9,416 nt of DNA from Kosmotogaceae bacterium UBA1373. Lineage in GTDB: Bacteria > Thermotogota > Thermotogae > Petrotogales > Kosmotogaceae. The DNA lies in assembly GCA_002305955.1 (NCBI GenBank), contig DBRH01000026.1:4435-13850 (forward strand), in the 5' to 3' direction. The translations under genes were made by a program, and so were the position numbers. Shown piece after piece: positions 6,635-9,416 of the stretch. The notes below the pieces were generated by a model. It saw only the letters and a list, made by a program, of their open reading frames with translations. It ran no database searches and had not been told where the DNA came from. How positions within the stretch are numbered: the stretch's first letter is position 1; every line of letters begins with the position of its first letter.

Positions 6635-6716
6635 GTGTGAGGTAGGGGGTAAGAGGTCTGAAAGGTCAAGATCTGAGGATCTTCTCACCTCTCGCCTCTA
6701 TCCTCTGACCTCTGAC
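6635..6716. repeat. 82-bp imperfect hairpin, purine arm and pyrimidine arm
   Basis: Two 39-nt arms (6635-6673 and 6678-6716) flank a TGAG tetraloop. The six loop-proximal pairs are perfect (AAGATC with GATCTT). Ungapped, 24 of 39 positions pair, three more can form G-U pairs in plus-strand RNA, and a two-base shift in the middle improves the fit. The left arm is nearly all purine plus T (repeated GAGG/GGGG), the right is CCTCT-rich. It lies between two divergent promoters and has no coding signs. It could be a dispersed intergenic repeat, a MITE-like remnant or a structured RNA; nothing in the window decides. Confidence 0.6.
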
Positions 6717-6793
6717 GACGACGGTTCCCGCTCTTCCGAAGGATGAAACGATAAGCCTTCATGTTAACGAAAAGAATGCGACAGCATCGTCAG

Positions 6794-6799
6794 TATAAT
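6794..6799 (+). promoter_or_regulatory. -10 element of the P-loop kinase-like gene
   Basis: A perfect TATAAT lies 41 nt upstream of the ATG at 6835, giving a leader of about 30 nt. The -35 position (AAAGAA at 6771-6776) is poor and there is no TG extension, so strength cannot be judged. Confidence 0.5.
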
Positions 6800-6821
6800 A
6801 TAGTGAAAACCCGTGATTTAT

Positions 6822-6828
6822 GGAGGAA
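6822..6828 (+). promoter_or_regulatory. ribosome binding site deciding the P-loop gene start
   Basis: GGAGGAA sits 6 nt before the ATG at 6835. An in-frame ATG at 6820 overlaps this site itself and has no purine-rich stretch before it, so the downstream ATG is the better start. Confidence 0.8.
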
Positions 6829-6834
6829 ACCAAC

Positions 6835-8604
6835 ATGAGAAGCATACTGATCAACGGAGAAGTCACCTATAACGCGACATCGCAGATATTGAACAGTAAT
6901 ACCTTCAAGAAGATTCTATCCGAGCTAATAAAGGACTCCGAGGAGAAGAAGAATTCGCTCCTTCCCCTTTTCGAGCCGTTCTTGAAGAACACCGATACAG
7001 TTGACACCGCACAGAAGTACGATATAGAGGGGATAATAGAGCTACTTCTGGCTCTCACGATCGATCCTATAGAGAAGATCGACGGTTCGCCTTATTACTC
7101 TTTCCCGAAGATGAGCAACAAGAAGGATCTGCTGGTGAGGTTCGTGGAGAGCCTCTTCTCTCTCTGGAGAAACAAGCACAGGTTCATCATCAAGCGCGAC
7201 GAATATACCCCCAACAGGTTCGACAGAATATTCAAGCAGATGCTGCTGGTTAGAACCAACACCGATCTTAAAGGACTCGTACTCAGTATGTACCGCCAGA
7301 TACTCATAAACGTCTCGGATATCAGGCTAAAGATCCTCAGACAGGAACCGGGCGGCGCACAGGTGGGTTTCATCGTTGACAAGCCCGCCGTGGACCCCAG
7401 GATGAAGCTCAAGAACGCCGACTGGCTGTATGAATTGGAGTATGTCTGGAGTATAGTGTTCGAGCCGCCAGTGATCTTTTACACCAAGTCGAACAAGCGC
7501 AGGGGTGTCTTCAAGGTCAATGACAGGCCCGTTCTCGATAGAATCGATATCACAGATCCCAAAGACTGGTTCGGCTTTCCAATACACGTTGGAACCAAAC
7601 TTATATACGTCGTCGTGAACAAAGAGTATCTGGCTCTCGCTTCGGGATTGGGAAATCTCTTCGAGCTGGCCAGCTTCGACATAATAAAGAACAAAAAGCC
7701 CGACGGCATATACATACTGGGTATCGACAATCAATTCTTCGAAGAACCCGACGACTTCAACGGCGTGATCTACAAAGAGAACGACGGGACGTACGTCGGC
7801 CTCGTCGGAGACGATCCATCCATAGACTATTTCGGCTATATGAAGAAGATGATCCTCACGATTCACAACCTGCTGATTATAGACGAGGGGAGGCTTCCGA
7901 TCCACGGAGCGCTGGCACATATAAAGTTGAGAAACGGAAAGAAGGCAAACGTCATGCTCATAGGAGACAGCGGCGCCGGAAAGTCCGAGACGCTCGACGC
8001 TCTCAACAGACTTCAGGGAGAGGTATCGGAGGTGAACATACTCATCGACGACATGGGATCGCTGGATATCACGGGCGACGGAACGGTAGTCGCTTACGGG
8101 ACTGAAACCGGCGCCTTCGTCAGGCTTGACGACCTCCAGCCGGGGTACGCTTACTCCACGATGGACAGGAGTATCTTCATGAATCCCAACGAGATAAACG
8201 CCAGGGTGATCGTCCCTTACTCCAACTACACGGAGATCATAAAACCGACCAGGATCGATTACTTTCTCTACGCCAACAACTACAACGAAGATGTGAAAGA
8301 GAAGATCGCTTTCTTCAAAAAGGCCGAGGACGCCAACGATGTCTTTTCTAAAGGCGCGCGCATGGCCAAAGGAACCACGACGGAAAAAGGTCTGACATAC
8401 AGCTATTTTGCCAACCCCTTTGGTGCCGTTCAGAGAAGAGAGAAACACGAAGCGATCGCGCAGCGCTACCTGAAGAGTATGATAGACGGCGGTGTCAAGG
8501 TGGGCGAGGTTATGACCCGGCTCGGGATTCATGGCTTCGAAATGGAAGGTCCGCTTCAGGCTGCAAAGGCTCTTCTCGAAGCGATCGAGGAACTCGAGTC
8601 ATAA
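6835..8604 (+). CDS. P-loop protein related to PEP carboxykinase / HPr kinase, substrate unknown
   Basis: This 589-residue protein is soluble, with no signal peptide or clear membrane segment. The C-terminal 240 residues carry nucleotide-binding motifs: IHGALAHI (356-363), Walker A G377-DSGAGK-S384 in the HPr-kinase style (GDSGxGKSE), a metal-binding I-D405-D406 segment, then PEPCK-like elements: GAFVRLDDLQPG (426-437), DYFLYANNY (475-483), KGTTTE (512-517) and YFANPFG (524-530). PEPCK and HPr kinase share this unusual P-loop fold, and it also occurs in small-molecule kinases. Residues 1-350 match nothing I recognise; they contain basic helical stretches (around 100-170) and mixed strands. 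The usual PEPCK oxaloacetate and HPr-binding motifs were not seen, so neither activity can be claimed. The gene has its own -10 element, and an ABC ATPase gene starts 66 bp downstream. The fold relationship is fairly clear; the function is not. Confidence 0.75.
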   Translation: MRSILINGEVTYNATSQILNSNTFKKILSELIKDSEEKKNSLLPLFEPFLKNTDTVDTAQKYDIEGIIELLLALTIDPIEKIDGSPYYSFPKMSNKKDLLVRFVESLFSLWRNKHRFIIKRDEYTPNRFDRIFKQMLLVRTNTDLKGLVLSMYRQILINVSDIRLKILRQEPGGAQVGFIVDKPAVDPRMKLKNADWLYELEYVWSIVFEPPVIFYTKSNKRRGVFKVNDRPVLDRIDITDPKDWFGFPIHVGTKLIYVVVNKEYLALASGLGNLFELASFDIIKNKKPDGIYILGIDNQFFEEPDDFNGVIYKENDGTYVGLVGDDPSIDYFGYMKKMILTIHNLLIIDEGRLPIHGALAHIKLRNGKKANVMLIGDSGAGKSETLDALNRLQGEVSEVNILIDDMGSLDITGDGTVVAYGTETGAFVRLDDLQPGYAYSTMDRSIFMNPNEINARVIVPYSNYTEIIKPTRIDYFLYANNYNEDVKEKIAFFKKAEDANDVFSKGARMAKGTTTEKGLTYSYFANPFGAVQRREKHEAIAQRYLKSMIDGGVKVGEVMTRLGIHGFEMEGPLQAAKALLEAIEELES

Positions 8605-8625
8605 AATGTAAAAATAACAGTAAAA

Positions 8626-8631
8626 TATGAT
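8626..8631 (+). promoter_or_regulatory. possible -10 element before the ABC ATPase gene
   Basis: TATGAT lies in an AT-rich 66-bp gap, 40 nt before the GTG start. No convincing -35 is seen and no terminator follows the preceding gene, so read-through is as likely as a separate promoter. Confidence 0.25.
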
Positions 8632-8670
8632 ATCCTTTGCTACGAGATCTTGTGAAAGTGGGGTGTTAAC

Positions 8671-9416
8671 GTGCCTAAAACGGTAATCGATGTGAGAAAT
8701 CTGAAAAAGCACTACGGGGAAACGAAGGCGGTTGACGATATCAGCTTTCAACTCATGGAAGGTGAAGTCCTCGCCATACTCGGACCGAACGGAGCCGGAA
8801 AGACTACAACTGTTGAAATGCTCGAGGGTCTCAGGAAGCCCGATTCGGGCGCTGTCGAGTATTTCGAAGAGAAACTGCCCCCTTCCAGCGACAGGGTGAA
8901 GGAAGAGATCGGTGTTCAGCTGCAGTCTTCTAGCTTTTTTGAGTACCTGTCCGTCAAGGAGACGCTCGATCTTTTCAGGGGGCTCTACACCAAAGGTGTT
9001 TCGTCGGATGAATTGATCGAGGAAGTTTCTCTAGACGAGAAGAAAAAGACCTACACGAAAAATCTGTCGGGGGGCCAGCTTCAGAGGCTGGCGGTAGCCG
9101 TTTCTCTGGTGAACGATCCAAAGGTCGTCTTTCTGGATGAACCTACGACCGGGCTCGATCCGCAGGCAAGGCGAATGCTATGGGAAACCGTTCTAAATCT
9201 AAAAAAGAGACAGAAAACCATTATTCTTACCACTCATTATATGGAAGAGGCCGAACATCTGGCCGACAGGATAATAATCATGGATCACGGAAAGATAATA
9301 TCCCGCGGCACTCTCGACGAACTCATAGCTTCGATAGAGACTGAAGATATAGTTTCTTTCAGAGTAAAGGGCGAGGAAGAGATTCCACAGGAATTCCTTC
9401 AGATGGAGGGCCTCAA
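8671..9416 (+). CDS. ABC-2-type transporter ATP-binding protein, 3' end beyond window
   Basis: The reading frame stays open from the GTG at 8671 to the window edge (248 codons seen). It is a complete ABC nucleotide-binding domain: Walker A GPNGAGKT (38-45), Q-loop Q85 in IGVQLQSSSFF, signature LSGGQ (132-136), Walker B VVFLDEP (152-158), D-loop GLD (161-163) and switch H189 in TTHYMEEAEHLADR. The MEEAE and SRGTLDEL segments are typical of the DrrA/NatA-like ATPases that drive ABC-2 permeases for drugs, lipids or Na+. A short C-terminal domain begins near residue 225 and is cut. A permease gene is expected just downstream. GGGGTG at 8660-8665 is a usable ribosome binding site 5 nt before the GTG. 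It follows the P-loop gene by 66 bp on the same strand; joint transcription is possible. The transported substrate cannot be read from this domain. Confidence 0.94.
   Translation, partial: MPKTVIDVRNLKKHYGETKAVDDISFQLMEGEVLAILGPNGAGKTTTVEMLEGLRKPDSGAVEYFEEKLPPSSDRVKEEIGVQLQSSSFFEYLSVKETLDLFRGLYTKGVSSDELIEEVSLDEKKKTYTKNLSGGQLQRLAVAVSLVNDPKVVFLDEPTTGLDPQARRMLWETVLNLKKRQKTIILTTHYMEEAEHLADRIIIMDHGKIISRGTLDELIASIETEDIVSFRVKGEEEIPQEFLQMEGL

Larger units (their letters stand above)
6480..6834. other. divergent intergenic region (355 bp)
   Basis: No supported gene lies here. It holds the leader and extended -10 promoter of the AsnB-like gene on the minus strand (6563-6571), then an 82-bp purine/pyrimidine hairpin (6635-6716), a short GC-rich tail with GACGAC and CCGCTCTT (6717-6735), and a TATAAT for the plus-strand P-loop gene (6794-6799). 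The AT-rich bases around the promoters contrast with the low-complexity hairpin, suggesting that the hairpin was inserted between two older promoters. That history is inferred. Confidence 0.6.

Noticed and set aside
6636..6735. CRISPR array or tandem repeat suggested by recurring CCTCT and GACGAC units
   Set aside because: The units are short, irregular and not separated by constant-length spacers; the pattern is explained by a hairpin with purine/pyrimidine arms.
6820..6834. Upstream ATG at 6820 as start of the P-loop protein
   Set aside because: It contains the GGAGGAA ribosome binding site used by the ATG at 6835 and has none of its own.
7327..8532. 401-codon open frame on the minus strand across the P-loop gene
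   Set aside because: It lies opposite the Walker A and NPFG motifs of the real gene, lacks a domain and is rich in Val/His as expected of a shadow frame.

Overview
The window looks like chromosomal DNA of a Thermotogota bacterium, most plausibly Mesotoga or another Kosmotogaceae member. This placement is an inference from mixed-GC coding DNA, a strong preference for AGA/AGG arginine and ATA isoleucine codons, purine-rich Shine-Dalgarno sites and the gene content. No rRNA, tRNA or taxonomic marker is present to confirm it. No phage, transposase, integrase or CRISPR array was seen.

Layout. (1) Positions 1-1955, plus strand: the end of a GAF-HD-GYP protein (cyclic-di-GMP phosphodiesterase type), then after 27 bp a MalY/PatB-family PLP C-S lyase/aminotransferase, probably one operon. 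(2) Positions 1956-2143: a convergent gap with a nested palindromic element. (3) Positions 2144-4847, minus strand: an opine-dehydrogenase-family oxidoreductase whose end overlaps by 8 bp a 540-residue adenosylcobalamin mutase-like protein. The mutase joins a GlmS-like B12-binding domain to a GlmE-like barrel in one chain. (4) Positions 5052-6479, minus strand: an asparagine-synthetase-B-like protein whose glutaminase half has lost its catalytic Cys2 and its NGEIYN motif, while the ATP-pyrophosphatase half is intact. (5) Positions 6480-6834: a 355-bp divergent gap with a promoter for each side and an 82-bp purine/pyrimidine hairpin between them. (6) Positions 6835-9416, plus strand: a 589-residue P-loop protein with PEP-carboxykinase/HPr-kinase-like motifs in its C-terminal 240 residues and an unrecognised N-terminal half, then the start of an ABC-2-type transporter ATPase that runs off the window.

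The best candidate for an undescribed system is the translationally coupled pair of dehydrogenase and S-E-fused B12 mutase. The B12 domain keeps the class I spacing exactly (DxHxxG, 41 residues, Ser, 28 residues, GG), but the barrel is divergent. No methylaspartate ammonia-lyase, GlmL/MutL reactivase or CoA-dependent partner is visible, so the substrate is probably not known from this context. The amidase-less AsnB-like gene lies just upstream on the same strand but has its own promoter, and an intervening promoter precedes the pair, so its link to the pathway is only suggestive. The P-loop protein is a second candidate: it combines an HPrK-type Walker A with PEPCK-type C-terminal motifs, and its substrate cannot be assigned.
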